Below, in pieces: positions 1 through 7,575 of a DNA stretch of 64,000 bases. The stretch is from assembly GCA_945904955.1 (NCBI GenBank), contig CAMDPO010000007.1, positions 22,016 to 86,015 of the forward strand. Direction: 5' to 3'. Source of the stretch: Rhizobium sp. Q54 (GTDB lineage Bacteria > Pseudomonadota > Alphaproteobacteria > UBA2966 > CAIVPW01). The notes below the pieces were generated by a model that saw only the letters and a program-made list of their open reading frames with translations, did no database searches and was not told the DNA's origin. Position numbers and translations under genes: made by a program. Positions within the stretch are counted from its first letter, which is position 1; each line of letters starts with the position of its first letter.

Positions 1-1374
1 GAAGGGTGTCGCGTAGGTCGCCTCGACGACGCTGCCCGCGCGTTTGAGCGCGGCATCCGGCTCGCCACTGCTGCGCCCGATGCGGCCAGCCTTGGCGAGG
101 CCGGCGGAGATCGCGCGCGCAATGGTGGCGCTGTCGAATCCGGCGCGTGCCTTCCAGCGCAGGGCGAGCGCCGCGCGACCGCTGAAGGCAGCCCACGGAC
201 TGTCCGCGACAACGGCAATGCCCGCCTGCACCTCGAGCACTTGCAGCACGCCGGGCGTTGCTTCGGTGCGGCTCGTGTCGGCCTCGGCAAGGCGCGCCTC
301 GGCGCCGGGCGGGCGTTGAATGACGGCGTAGACCATGTCCGGCACGCGCACGTCGAAGCCGTAGACCGTCTCGCCCCGCACATGCCCGGGCAATTCCATG
401 CGTGGCACTTTCGTGCCGATCAGGCGGAACGACGCGCGCTCCTTCAGAGTGACGCGGGCGGGCGGCGTGCGCGGCGCGGCGTCCGCGGCGAGCGCGCCGT
501 AGCCGAGCACCTTGTTGCTGGGGAGGTGACGCACGGCGCCGGCGTCGGCACGGCACTCGGTCGATGGGACATTCCACGCCGCTGCTGCGGCCGCAACGAG
601 CATCTCGCGCGCGGCGGCGCCGGCGCGGCGCAACGGCTCGTAGCTGGAGCGGATACTGGTGCTGCCGCCGGTCGACTGCTCGCCGAACATCGTGTTGGCG
701 TAGGCGCGATCGACGGGGGCGAATTCCGCGCGTACCTGGGCGAGATCGACCTCAAGCTCTTCGGCGACCAGCATGGCGAGGCCGGTCACGACACCCTGCC
801 CCATCTCGGCGCGATCGATGCGCACCGTGACCATGCCGTCGTCGCCGATCGCCACCCACGGGTTGAAGGCATGGGGCGTCGCGGCAGGGCGCGGGGCGGC
901 GGGCAGGCGGGCCGATGCAGCGCGGGGCGCATGGGCGGCGGCCAGGTGGGCGAGGGCCTTCCGGGCGCGCGTGTAGCTGCCGCAGCGGCAAAGAACTTCG
1001 GTCAACGCACGTCCGACCGCGGCGGGGGACGCGCCGGCCTGCGCAGTGGCCGCGGCCGCCGCCATGACCATGGCGGGTTGGCAGTAGCCGCACTGGGGCA
1101 CCTGCTCGGCGATCCAGGCCTCAATGACGGGATGGCCGGCCGCGGCGAGGCCTTCGATGGTGGTAACCGCCCGGCCAGAGACCTCGGCGAGGGTGATCTG
1201 GCAGGCTTTGGCCGCTTTTCCATCGATGTGCAGGGTGCAAACCCCGCAAACGCCGACGCCACACCCATATTTGGTGCCGAGGAGCCCCAATTCGGTGCGC
1301 AAGATCCACAAAAGAGGGGTATCCGGGGCGGAGACGATATTGGTCGAACGACCGTTCAGTTGCAGGGTGACCAC
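1..1374 (-). CDS. Fused [2Fe-2S]/molybdopterin oxidoreductase (IorA-IorB-like), 3' end outside window
   Basis: The minus-strand frame is open from 1374 off the left edge, which is why the ORF track lacks it. The first ~150 residues are a xanthine-oxidase-type iron-sulfur subunit: a plant-ferredoxin cluster (CGVGVCGVC then a later Cys) followed by a CxxC (QCGYCQP) and CxC (LCRCGSYTRARKAL) cluster. Without a stop the frame continues into a molybdopterin-binding domain (MGQGVVTGLAMLVAEEL, then an Ald_Xan_dh-like MELPGHVRGETVYGFDV). Such enzymes hydroxylate N-heterocycles or oxidise aldehydes and usually use two genes, as in isoquinoline 1-oxidoreductase. The GTG at 1374 follows a weak GAGGG. Substrate is unknown. 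Confidence 0.85.
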   Translation of the reverse strand, partial: MVTLQLNGRSTNIVSAPDTPLLWILRTELGLLGTKYGCGVGVCGVCTLHIDGKAAKACQITLAEVSGRAVTTIEGLAAAGHPVIEAWIAEQVPQCGYCQPAMVMAAAAATAQAGASPAAVGRALTEVLCRCGSYTRARKALAHLAAAHAPRAASARLPAAPRPAATPHAFNPWVAIGDDGMVTVRIDRAEMGQGVVTGLAMLVAEELEVDLAQVRAEFAPVDRAYANTMFGEQSTGGSTSIRSSYEPLRRAGAAAREMLVAAAAAAWNVPSTECRADAGAVRHLPSNKVLGYGALAADAAPRTPPARVTLKERASFRLIGTKVPRMELPGHVRGETVYGFDVRVPDMVYAVIQRPPGAEARLAEADTSRTEATPGVLQVLEVQAGIAVVADSPWAAFSGRAALALRWKARAGFDSATIARAISAGLAKAGRIGRSSGEPDAALKRAGSVVEATYATPF

Positions 1375-1475
1375 AAGCCCTCGACTGCCTTCGCACCAAG
1401 ATTTGTGAGAATTTCTGCCGCTTGCCGGGTTGGGAAGGCCCTACGGAGCCCCGCGCCCTAGGTTTTGGCCCCTGT

Positions 1476-1496
1476 TTGTGCTATATTGTCACACAA
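1476..1496 (+). promoter_or_regulatory. Possible promoter/operator upstream of carD
   Basis: A TATATT hexamer (1482-1487) lies inside a short dyad, TTGTG-N11-CACAA, in the 240-bp gap between the divergent oxidoreductase and carD. No good -35 was seen at normal spacing, so this is a weak call. Confidence 0.3.
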
Positions 1497-1614
1497 GGGT
1501 AGCGATCAGCGCAAAAGACGGACCGGGGGCCCACGATCGCCACGAACGGCGGCGAATCGGCGGTGAGGTGCGTTCCGGCGCAAGACGCGAACCAAAGCTC
1601 ATGGAGAAAAGATC

Positions 1615-2502
1615 GTGACGCCGAAAAGCAAGTCGAAGCGCCCGGCGGAGCGCGCGCCCGTGAAGGCGGCCGCAGCGAGCGGCCACGGCCGCACTCCGGC
1701 GCGACCGGCGAGTGCGGGGACTCGCCGGAAGGTCGAGAAAGAAGCGCCGCGGCCCCAGGCCGCGCGGCCCGCACCGAAGAGCGTCGCGCCCAGGAGCGTG
1801 GCAAAGCCGGCGACCAAAGTCGCGGCCAAGCCGGTGGCTCCCAAGGTCGCCGCGCCAACCATCAAAAAAGCGGCGGCGCCAGCGAAGGCGATGCCGCGTC
1901 CAGGACAGGTATCAGTGGTACGCAAGGGTGTAGAGAAGCCGGAGGTCATCAAGGCGCCTCCGATCAACGCGAAGCTCGCCGCTAAGCAGAAGGCGAAGGA
2001 GCACGCTGAGGCGCTGCAAGAGTTCGGCGCCAAGGACTACATCGTCTATCCGACTCACGGCGTCGGCTTTATCCAGGCGGTCGAACGCCAGGAGATCGCC
2101 GGCATGCACGTCGACCTGTTCGTCATCACGTTCGAGAAGGACAAGATGACGCTGCGGGTACCCGTCTCGAAGGCGAAGCACGTCGGCATGCGCAAGCTGT
2201 CGACGCCCAAGATCATGGACTCGGCGCTGGCGACCCTGAAGGGCCGCGCTCGCGTCAAGCGCACCATGTGGAGCCGCCGCGCCCAGGAGTACGAGGCAAA
2301 GATCAACTCGGGCAATCCGGTGTCGATCGCCGAGGTCATCCGCGACCTGCACCGCAGCGCCAACCAACCCGACCAGTCGTACAGCGAACGCCAAATCTAC
2401 GAGGCGGCGCTGGAGCGCTTGGCGCGCGAGCTCGCTGCGGTCGAGAAGATCGACGAGCAGGCGGCCACCGAGCGCCTCGAAAAGGTTCTGAAGGCGGCCT
2501 AG
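1615..2502 (+). CDS. carD: CarD/CdnL-family transcription regulator with long basic N-terminus
   Basis: Residues ~137-290 match the CarD/CdnL family: an RNA-polymerase-interacting domain (DYIVYPTHGVGFIQAVE, KDKMTLRVPVSKAKHVGMR) followed by the helical C-terminal domain that contacts promoter DNA. CarD proteins stabilise open complexes, notably at stress and rRNA promoters. The GTG start has GGAG nine bases upstream (GGAGAAAAGATC). The ~135-residue N-terminal extension is rich in Lys, Ala and Pro and looks disordered; typical alphaproteobacterial homologues are about 170 residues, so a shorter product is possible. Three hairpins follow the stop codon. Confidence 0.9.
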   Translation: MTPKSKSKRPAERAPVKAAAASGHGRTPARPASAGTRRKVEKEAPRPQAARPAPKSVAPRSVAKPATKVAAKPVAPKVAAPTIKKAAAPAKAMPRPGQVSVVRKGVEKPEVIKAPPINAKLAAKQKAKEHAEALQEFGAKDYIVYPTHGVGFIQAVERQEIAGMHVDLFVITFEKDKMTLRVPVSKAKHVGMRKLSTPKIMDSALATLKGRARVKRTMWSRRAQEYEAKINSGNPVSIAEVIRDLHRSANQPDQSYSERQIYEAALERLARELAAVEKIDEQAATERLEKVLKAA

Positions 2503-2521
2503 CCGTCCTCGTCCCCTGCCT

Positions 2522-2620
2522 GATGCCGAGCGGCATACGCCGCTCGGCATCGATCTCAAGTCAGAGCTTGAAGCCATAAGTCTGGGCTTGAAGCCCACAG
2601 GCATCTACGTCAGTAGATGC
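2522..2620 (+). other. Cluster of three hairpins downstream of carD
   Basis: A perfect 12-bp stem (ATGCCGAGCGGC, loop ATAC) spans 2523-2550. A smaller GGGCT-TGA-AGCCC stem lies at about 2583-2597, and a perfect 8-bp stem (GCATCTAC, loop GTCA) spans 2601-2620. None has a T-tract, so these may be 3' mRNA structures or a factor-assisted terminator before the next gene. Confidence 0.6.
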
Positions 2621-2669
2621 AGCGTGCAGATGCGCGTGGGCGCGGGCATCGTGCGCGGTTGCGCGGGGA

Positions 2670-3488
2670 GTGCGCACACGAGTGGCCGCTGAACCGGCAA
2701 GCTTCTTCTCGGTGTTGGCGCCCGGGCGGCGCGTGTGGGCGGTGGGCGCGATCCACGGTGAGGCTGCGCGCCTGGCCGCCCTGCACGACACCCTGCGCGA
2801 GCGCTTCGCCACCGGCGATCGCCTGGTCTACCTCGGCAACTACCTCGGCCACGGGCCCGACGTGCTTGGCGTGCAAAACCAGATGCTGGCGTTCCGGCGC
2901 GAGATCATCGCGCGGCCGGGGGTATTCGCCTGCGACGTCGCCTTCCTGCGCGGCGCCCAGGAGGAGATGTGGCGCAAGCTGATGCAGCTGCAGTTCGCCA
3001 CCAGCCCCGGTGAGGTGTTGGAGTGGATGCTGGGTCAGGGCGTCGAGCCCACGCTGAAGGCCTACCGGCAGGATGCACGCGACGCCAAGATCGCCTGCCG
3101 CGAAGGGGCACTCGCCATCGCCAAGTGGACCGTTCAGGTCCGCAACGCAGTCCACGCGCACGCCGGCCACGACGAGTTGTTCGCGTCGCTGCGCCGCGCC
3201 GCCCACACCGCCGGCCAAGAGCTTCTGTTCGTCGCGGCCGGCATTGATCCGAACCGCCCGCTCAAGCAGCAGGGCGACGTGTTCTGGTGGGGGTCGGGCT
3301 ACTTTTCGCAGCTCGCCACCCCATATGAGGGCTTCCGCCGGGTGGTGCGCGGCTACAGCCGCACGCGCGATGGGGTCGACGTCGAAAGCTACGGCGCGAC
3401 CATCGACGGCGGCAGCGGCCGGGGGGGCACCCTCAACGCCGTCTGCTTCGACTACCACGGCAAGGCCGTCGACTGGATCGAGGCCTAG
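2670..3488 (+). CDS. PPP-type metallophosphoesterase homologue with degenerate active site
   Basis: The 272-residue protein has the layout of bacterial Ser/Thr (PPP-family) phosphatases, but every usual metal or catalytic motif appears altered. GDIHG reads GAIHG; GDYVDRGP reads GNYLGHGP; RGNHE reads RGAQE; the HAG motif reads AAG (VAAGIDPNRPL); and the late GHT motif reads RGY. The remaining fold-defining residues (FLRG, DVFWWGSGYF, the C-terminal GRGGTLNAVCFD) are kept. I infer a non-catalytic binding or regulatory protein. The GTG start at 2670 is the track's; a GTG at 2682 is also possible. It lies downstream of carD in the same direction. Confidence 0.7.
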   Translation: MRTRVAAEPASFFSVLAPGRRVWAVGAIHGEAARLAALHDTLRERFATGDRLVYLGNYLGHGPDVLGVQNQMLAFRREIIARPGVFACDVAFLRGAQEEMWRKLMQLQFATSPGEVLEWMLGQGVEPTLKAYRQDARDAKIACREGALAIAKWTVQVRNAVHAHAGHDELFASLRRAAHTAGQELLFVAAGIDPNRPLKQQGDVFWWGSGYFSQLATPYEGFRRVVRGYSRTRDGVDVESYGATIDGGSGRGGTLNAVCFDYHGKAVDWIEA

Positions 3489-3582
3489 GACCACGCGCTA
3501 GGCGGGCTAAGTCCTACGCCCTTAGTAGTCTTTTGGCAGGGACCGGCCGGGGAGGCCTGCGGCTCTGCGCCTGGCCGCCATC

Positions 3583-3610
3583 TTGTAATAGCCGAGTTAG
3601 TGACTATACT
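3583..3610 (+). promoter_or_regulatory. Sigma-70-type promoter of rpoH
   Basis: TTGTAA (3583-3588) and TATACT (3605-3610) are separated by 16 bp in an unusually AT-rich stretch. Transcription would start near 3617, giving a leader of about 165 nt before the preferred rpoH start. Confidence 0.6.
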
Positions 3611-3620
3611 ATTATTCGTG

Positions 3621-3650
3621 CTCCTGACGAAAACTCAGGGGCTATTTTTT
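3621..3650 (+). terminator. Terminator-like hairpin in the rpoH leader
   Basis: CTCCTGA/TCAGGGG pair as a 7-bp stem (one wobble) around an A-rich loop, followed three bases later by six T residues. It sits just downstream of the promoter, so it could attenuate transcription rather than end an upstream unit. Confidence 0.4.
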
Positions 3651-3677
3651 CCCCCGCAACGCGCGGGAAACCTCGTT

Positions 3678-3736
3678 ACTCCGGCCGGGACACCGGCCCT
3701 CGTGCCCTAGCCGGCGGCCCGTGCCCCGGCCGGAGT
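3678..3736 (+). promoter_or_regulatory. Long-range inverted repeat in the rpoH leader
   Basis: ACTCCGGCCGGG (3678-3689) and CCCGGCCGGAGT (3725-3736) are perfect 12-bp complements, with further GC-rich pairing inside. The structure ends 9 nt before the ATG at 3745 and 48 nt before the one at 3784. It could hide the start region and act as a temperature-sensitive element, as known for rpoH mRNAs elsewhere; that role is inferred. Confidence 0.5.
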
Positions 3737-3783
3737 AGACGCCTTTGATGAGGCCGCGCGCGCAGCGCGGATGGGACATTGCC

Positions 3784-4662
3784 ATGAGCTACATCGACAC
3801 CCGTGAGGGCCGGCTGGCGATTCGCCAGTACGTCCGTGCCGCCATGAAAATCCCGCTCCTCGAGCGCGACGAGGAGCAGAAGCTTGCCCGCCGTTGGCGG
3901 GACAAGCGGGACGTGCGCGCGCTCCACGCCCTGGTCGAGCCGCACATGCGCCTCGTCATCAGCATTGCCGCGCGCTATCGCGCCTACGGATTGCCGCAGG
4001 CTGACCTCGTCCAGGAGGGCAACGTCGGCCTGATGCAGTCCGCCGAGCGATTCGATCCGGATCGGCTGGTGCGCTTCTCGACCTATGCCGGCTGGTGGAT
4101 TCGTTCGGCGATCCAGGAGTACGTGCTGCGCAACTGGTCGATCGTGCGTACCGGCACGACCGCTGCGCAGAAGTCGCTGTTCTTCAACCTGCGTCGCTTG
4201 CAGGCGCGTATCGAGCGCGCCGGCGGCAACCCGTCCACGCCGGAGTCGGCGAACGAGATCGCGCGGGTGCTGCGGGTTCCTAAGCGCGACGTCGACAACA
4301 TGCGCGAGCGCCTGGCGGCGTCGGACCGTTCCTTGAACGCGCCGCTCGGCGAAGAGGCGGACGCGGAATGGCAGGACGTGCTGCCCGACGATCGCCCGGG
4401 GCCCGAGGACATCGTGCGTACCCAGCACGACTCGGCGATGCGGTCGCGGTGGATCGAGTCGGCACTGTCCGAGCTCAGCCCGCGCGAGCAGACCATCGTG
4501 CGCGCGCGCCGCTTGAGCGAGAGCACGCGCACGCTCGAATCGCTCGGCGACTCGTTGGGCATCAGCAAGGAGCGGGTGCGCCAGATCGAACAGGAGGCGC
4601 TCAACAAGCTCCGCCATGCGATCTTGCGCCAAGCCGGCGACCTCGAAGCGGTCACCGGCTAG
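3784..4662 (+). CDS. rpoH: RNA polymerase sigma-32 factor (heat shock)
   Basis: Directs RNA polymerase to heat-shock promoters. Region 2 is clear (LVQEGNVGLMQSAERFDPDR, RFSTYAGWWIRSAIQEYVLR), the RpoH box is present (QKSLFFNLRRL), and region 4 contains the -35-binding helix-turn-helix (TLESLGDSLGISKERVRQIEQEA). I prefer the ATG at 3784 (292 aa, MSYIDTREG), matching the family length; the track start at 3745 adds 13 residues. It is transcribed alone, from an AT-rich promoter through a folded leader, and ends at a strong terminator. Confidence 0.95.
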   Translation: MSYIDTREGRLAIRQYVRAAMKIPLLERDEEQKLARRWRDKRDVRALHALVEPHMRLVISIAARYRAYGLPQADLVQEGNVGLMQSAERFDPDRLVRFSTYAGWWIRSAIQEYVLRNWSIVRTGTTAAQKSLFFNLRRLQARIERAGGNPSTPESANEIARVLRVPKRDVDNMRERLAASDRSLNAPLGEEADAEWQDVLPDDRPGPEDIVRTQHDSAMRSRWIESALSELSPREQTIVRARRLSESTRTLESLGDSLGISKERVRQIEQEALNKLRHAILRQAGDLEAVTG

Positions 4663-4687
4663 CCGCACCATACGTCGAAGAAAAGCG

Positions 4688-4720
4688 AAAGCGCCCCTCC
4701 CACCGGAGGGGCGCTTTTTT
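4688..4720. terminator. Bidirectional intrinsic terminator between rpoH and the M48 protease
   Basis: AAAGCGCCCCTCC, loop CACC, GGAGGGGCGCTTTTTT. A 13-bp stem with T-tracts on both strands, placed between two convergent genes. Confidence 0.9.
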
Positions 4721-4722
4721 CG

Positions 4723-6201
4723 TTAGTGGACGACGACCTTGACCTTGTCGCCCGGCGCAACGCCGGCGGCCGCGTCGAGATGATTGAGCATGCGCAGCCA
4801 ATCGAGCGGGTGGTCGAGCATGCGCATCTGCGCGGCCAACGCCTCAATGCCGGTGCCCGGTTCCGCGGTCAGTACGCGCAGTCGCATGGGCTGGATGCTC
4901 GCCACCTCGGCGGCCGGCAGGCGCCGCAGCGAGACGGGCGCTTCGAGCATCCGCTCGGCCATCTCCGCCGACAGCGGTCCCGGCAGGAAGAACCGGAAGC
5001 GGAAGTACGTCGTCGGGTTGACGCGGATGGTTGCGAACAGCACCTGGGCCGGCACGCCGTCCTGGCCGATTGCCGTGGCGCGCCCGAACGCCGCCTGCAT
5101 GTCGGCGACGGTTTGCTCTTCGACGTGTTCGAGCTCGAACGTCGAGATGACGCTGCGGCGTAGATAGGCGGCGAGGCTTTCGGTCTGCACGCTGCGCAGC
5201 TGCTGCATGTCGAACAGCATCGACGCGCCGTGCGGCCCTTCGGCCGAAATCGACGTCGGGCGCGTGCGGCTGAAATGGAACCCCGGCGGCAAGGTGAACG
5301 TGTAGCGATTGAACGTGTCGACGTAGGTGTTGCCGATCACCATGCCTTCGGCGGGCCGGCGCCCATAGACGAGGCCGTCGATCATGCCGAGGAACGGCTC
5401 GCGGCCAATGGTCCATTTCGGACCGTCCGACGCGGCGGCCGGCAGGTAGCCGGCGGCGAGGGCGTCGGCGAGGGCGCCACCCCCGGCCCGGGCGCGCTCA
5501 ACGGCCTGCGCCGCCTGGGTGGCGCGGCGCAGGCGCTCGGCAATCGACGGGTGGGTGTTGGGATTGCGCGGGCGTGGCTCGCCTGCGCGTTGGGCGAGCT
5601 GGACGTGCTCGCCGATTGCCGCCAGGAAGCGCGCCTGCGCCATGGGGTCATAGCCGGCGTCGGCCAGCATGCGGATGCTGACCGCGTCGGCGTCCAGCTC
5701 TTGCTCCTGGTTGAACTGGTTCCACGTGTCGGCGAGGGCGCTGACCGGCGCGCCGGGGAGTTGGTCCTGCAACAGGCTGCGCTGATTGGCGTGGCGCTGG
5801 GCGAGATGCGAAATCTCGTGGGCCAGCACGGCGGCGAGCTCCGCCTCCGAATTGGCGACGAGCAGCATCTGGCGCGTGATGTAGATGTAGCCGCCCGGCA
5901 TGGCGAAGGCGTACGGGTCGCCGAAGTCCAGCACCGTGAAGATGTAGTCGTAGGCACGTTCCGGCAGAGTGGCGATGAGGCGCTTGCCGATGTCGGCGAC
6001 GTACTGGCCGACCTTGGCGTCCATGTACTCGCCGCCGAAGCGCTGAACGACGCCGGGATGTTCGCGCTGTCCGATGCGGACTTCCTGCGCGATGGTGAGC
6101 TCGGCGGCAGCTGCCGGCAATGCACTGCCGAACGCTAAACTGGCCACGGCCAGCGCGCCCAGGAGAACGGAGAGTCTCGCACCCCTCATGGACGCCGCCA
6201 T
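4723..6201 (-). CDS. Periplasmic M48-family zinc metalloprotease (BepA-like)
   Basis: A 492-residue exported protein with an N-terminal signal (VLLGALAVASLAFGSALPAAAA). The peptidase domain carries the HExxH zinc motif (HEISHLAQRH) and the downstream acidic ligand in ELDADAVSIRMLADAGY, typical of BepA/YfgC-type envelope quality-control proteases. The ~220-residue C-terminal half follows after a linker, and the last ~45 residues resemble a peptide-binding tail as in other M48 family members. Convergent with rpoH across a shared terminator. Confidence 0.9.
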   Translation of the reverse strand: MAASMRGARLSVLLGALAVASLAFGSALPAAAAELTIAQEVRIGQREHPGVVQRFGGEYMDAKVGQYVADIGKRLIATLPERAYDYIFTVLDFGDPYAFAMPGGYIYITRQMLLVANSEAELAAVLAHEISHLAQRHANQRSLLQDQLPGAPVSALADTWNQFNQEQELDADAVSIRMLADAGYDPMAQARFLAAIGEHVQLAQRAGEPRPRNPNTHPSIAERLRRATQAAQAVERARAGGGALADALAAGYLPAAASDGPKWTIGREPFLGMIDGLVYGRRPAEGMVIGNTYVDTFNRYTFTLPPGFHFSRTRPTSISAEGPHGASMLFDMQQLRSVQTESLAAYLRRSVISTFELEHVEEQTVADMQAAFGRATAIGQDGVPAQVLFATIRVNPTTYFRFRFFLPGPLSAEMAERMLEAPVSLRRLPAAEVASIQPMRLRVLTAEPGTGIEALAAQMRMLDHPLDWLRMLNHLDAAAGVAPGDKVKVVVH

Positions 6202-6256
6202 TCTATGGCTCGGCTGAGGCCGGGTCCATGCACGAAGCAGGGAACCGGCCTTCCCT

Positions 6257-7042
6257 TCAGGGCAGCAGCTGGATTTGTTCGGGGTGCGTGACGTCGATCA
6301 CCGGACCGTTATAGGAGCGGAGCCACCCGCGCACGCGGATGCGCTTGCCGGCCATCTTGAGGAGATCGATGCCTTCGCGCACGAAGGTGCGCACGTCGGT
6401 GGGCGCCACCGAGACGGTGAAGTCGTTGCGCCAGTCAGGCCCGAAATTGAGGTAGATGCGCCCGCCGACCTGCTCGGCGGCCAGCACCTTGCCCTCGACG
6501 ATCTCGAAGCGGTTCAGGAAGCGATCGGTGTCCTCGGCTGCACGTACCCCGTAGCGGCCGTCGGCCCAAATACCGAGGCGGGCGACCCTTGCTGCGTCTT
6601 CGATCTCTTGCATGGCGACAATCATTCCTCTGTTCTCGGCCGCGCTTTCGACGCGGGCGAGGCCCATGCGCACCAACTCTCCCTGGATCCATCGCTCCTG
6701 GTCGAAGACCTGGGCGACGAGGCGCCCGTAGCGATCGATGGCGGGACTAGAAACGCGCAGGTGCACGGTACGCCCAAGCACAAGGCTCGACAGGGCGCCT
6801 TTGGCGATATCCGCAAAGGGGGTAGCGAACCGGAACGCGGTATCCCCTTCCGGGGTTGAGGGAGCGCCGATGGCGGCGAGGCGAACGACGCGCCCGTCGG
6901 CGAGCACGAGGGTGCGTCCATCCAACACCTCGCGCACTTCCCCCGCGCCGCCGTCGATCAGGCGCGGCTCGGCAGCGGACGCCGCGGGCGCCGCTAAGAG
7001 CAGCGCCACAAATGCGAACCACGCGGAGCCGATGCGGGGCAT
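6257..7042 (-). CDS. Secreted thermonuclease (SNase)-like protein
   Basis: Start chosen at MPRIGSAWFAFVALLLAAPAASA, a clear signal peptide; the track's earlier start lies in non-coding sequence. Residues ~35-170 have the SNase fold signature (EVLDGRTLVLADGRVVRLAAIGAPS, AIDRYGRLVAQVF, LVRMGLARV). The usual DGDT calcium-binding Asp is Arg here (DGRT), so nuclease activity is doubtful. The C-terminal ~85 residues form an OB-like extension (GKRIRVRGWLRSYNGPVIDV). A second SNase-like gene lies at 39946. Confidence 0.8.
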   Translation of the reverse strand: MPRIGSAWFAFVALLLAAPAASAAEPRLIDGGAGEVREVLDGRTLVLADGRVVRLAAIGAPSTPEGDTAFRFATPFADIAKGALSSLVLGRTVHLRVSSPAIDRYGRLVAQVFDQERWIQGELVRMGLARVESAAENRGMIVAMQEIEDAARVARLGIWADGRYGVRAAEDTDRFLNRFEIVEGKVLAAEQVGGRIYLNFGPDWRNDFTVSVAPTDVRTFVREGIDLLKMAGKRIRVRGWLRSYNGPVIDVTHPEQIQLLP

Positions 7043-7120
7043 GGCGTAGACTGTAGCCCATGCGGCTTGCGCCGCGCGCGCCTGCGGCGCGACGGCACCC
7101 AGGGGTGGCGGAGGAGCGAC

Positions 7121-7471
7121 ATGAAGGCGAGCAAACGGTTCGGTTGGCTGGTGGCGGCGGGTCTCGGTCTGGCGGGCGTCGGCGGCGCGCCAGCGCACGC
7201 AGAGTACTGGCAAACGCAGGTGTTCCTGCAGCAGCCCCAGGACCATCAGCGCGCCTATGTCAGCGGCCTGCTCGACATGTACCAGCACGCCCGCGCGCAG
7301 CTGGCGCCGGTGCCACGCGACCCGATCTGGGAGTGCGCGCGCCAGATGAACGGCGAGACCATCCGCGCCCGGTTCATCGAGTGGGTCCTGGCCGAACCGG
7401 CCCTATGGCGGTTCAGCCCCGCGGACCTGTTCCTCCAGGCGATGGAGGACTTCTGCCGCACTGGACGGTAG
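7121..7471 (+). CDS. Small periplasmic protein, possibly Rap1a/Tai-like
   Basis: The ATG at 7121 has an excellent ribosome-binding site (GGAGGAGCGAC) and opens a signal peptide (GWLVAAGLGLAGVGGAPAHA), so it replaces the earlier track start. The mature part (~90 aa) has two Cys (WECARQM and DFCRTG) spaced around a helical segment, reminiscent of the Rap1a/Tai periplasmic domain, in which a Cys pair frames a YLxxxP-type helix. That assignment is tentative. It ends 14 bases before tRNA-Arg. Confidence 0.65.
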   Translation: MKASKRFGWLVAAGLGLAGVGGAPAHAEYWQTQVFLQQPQDHQRAYVSGLLDMYQHARAQLAPVPRDPIWECARQMNGETIRARFIEWVLAEPALWRFSPADLFLQAMEDFCRTGR

Positions 7472-7485
7472 TCTTTGGCCCGGCT

Positions 7486-7562
7486 GCGCCCGTAGCTCAG
7501 CAGGATAGAGCAGCAGATTCCTAATCTGCAGGTCGTGGGTTCGAGTCCCGCCGGGCGCACCA
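7486..7562 (+). tRNA. tRNA-Arg (anticodon CCT)
   Basis: A complete cloverleaf: acceptor GCGCCCG/CGGGCGC, anticodon stem GCAGA/TCTGC with loop TTCCTAA, T-loop GGTTCGAGTCC, and an encoded CCA end (7560-7562). Decodes AGG. Confidence 0.95.
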
Positions 7563-7575
7563 TCCGCGAGGCATC

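Noticed and set aside
241-1461. 406-aa plus-strand ORF at the left edge
   Set aside because: It is the antisense of the molybdopterin oxidoreductase frame; the minus-strand protein has conserved Fe-S and cofactor motifs.
1430-1618. 62-aa ORF just before carD
   Set aside because: Crosses the presumed promoter and has no good start site or family resemblance.
7486-7562. Integration site of a mobile element at tRNA-Arg
   Set aside because: No integrase or duplicated tRNA 3' end seen nearby; the flanking genes look like chromosomal housekeeping.
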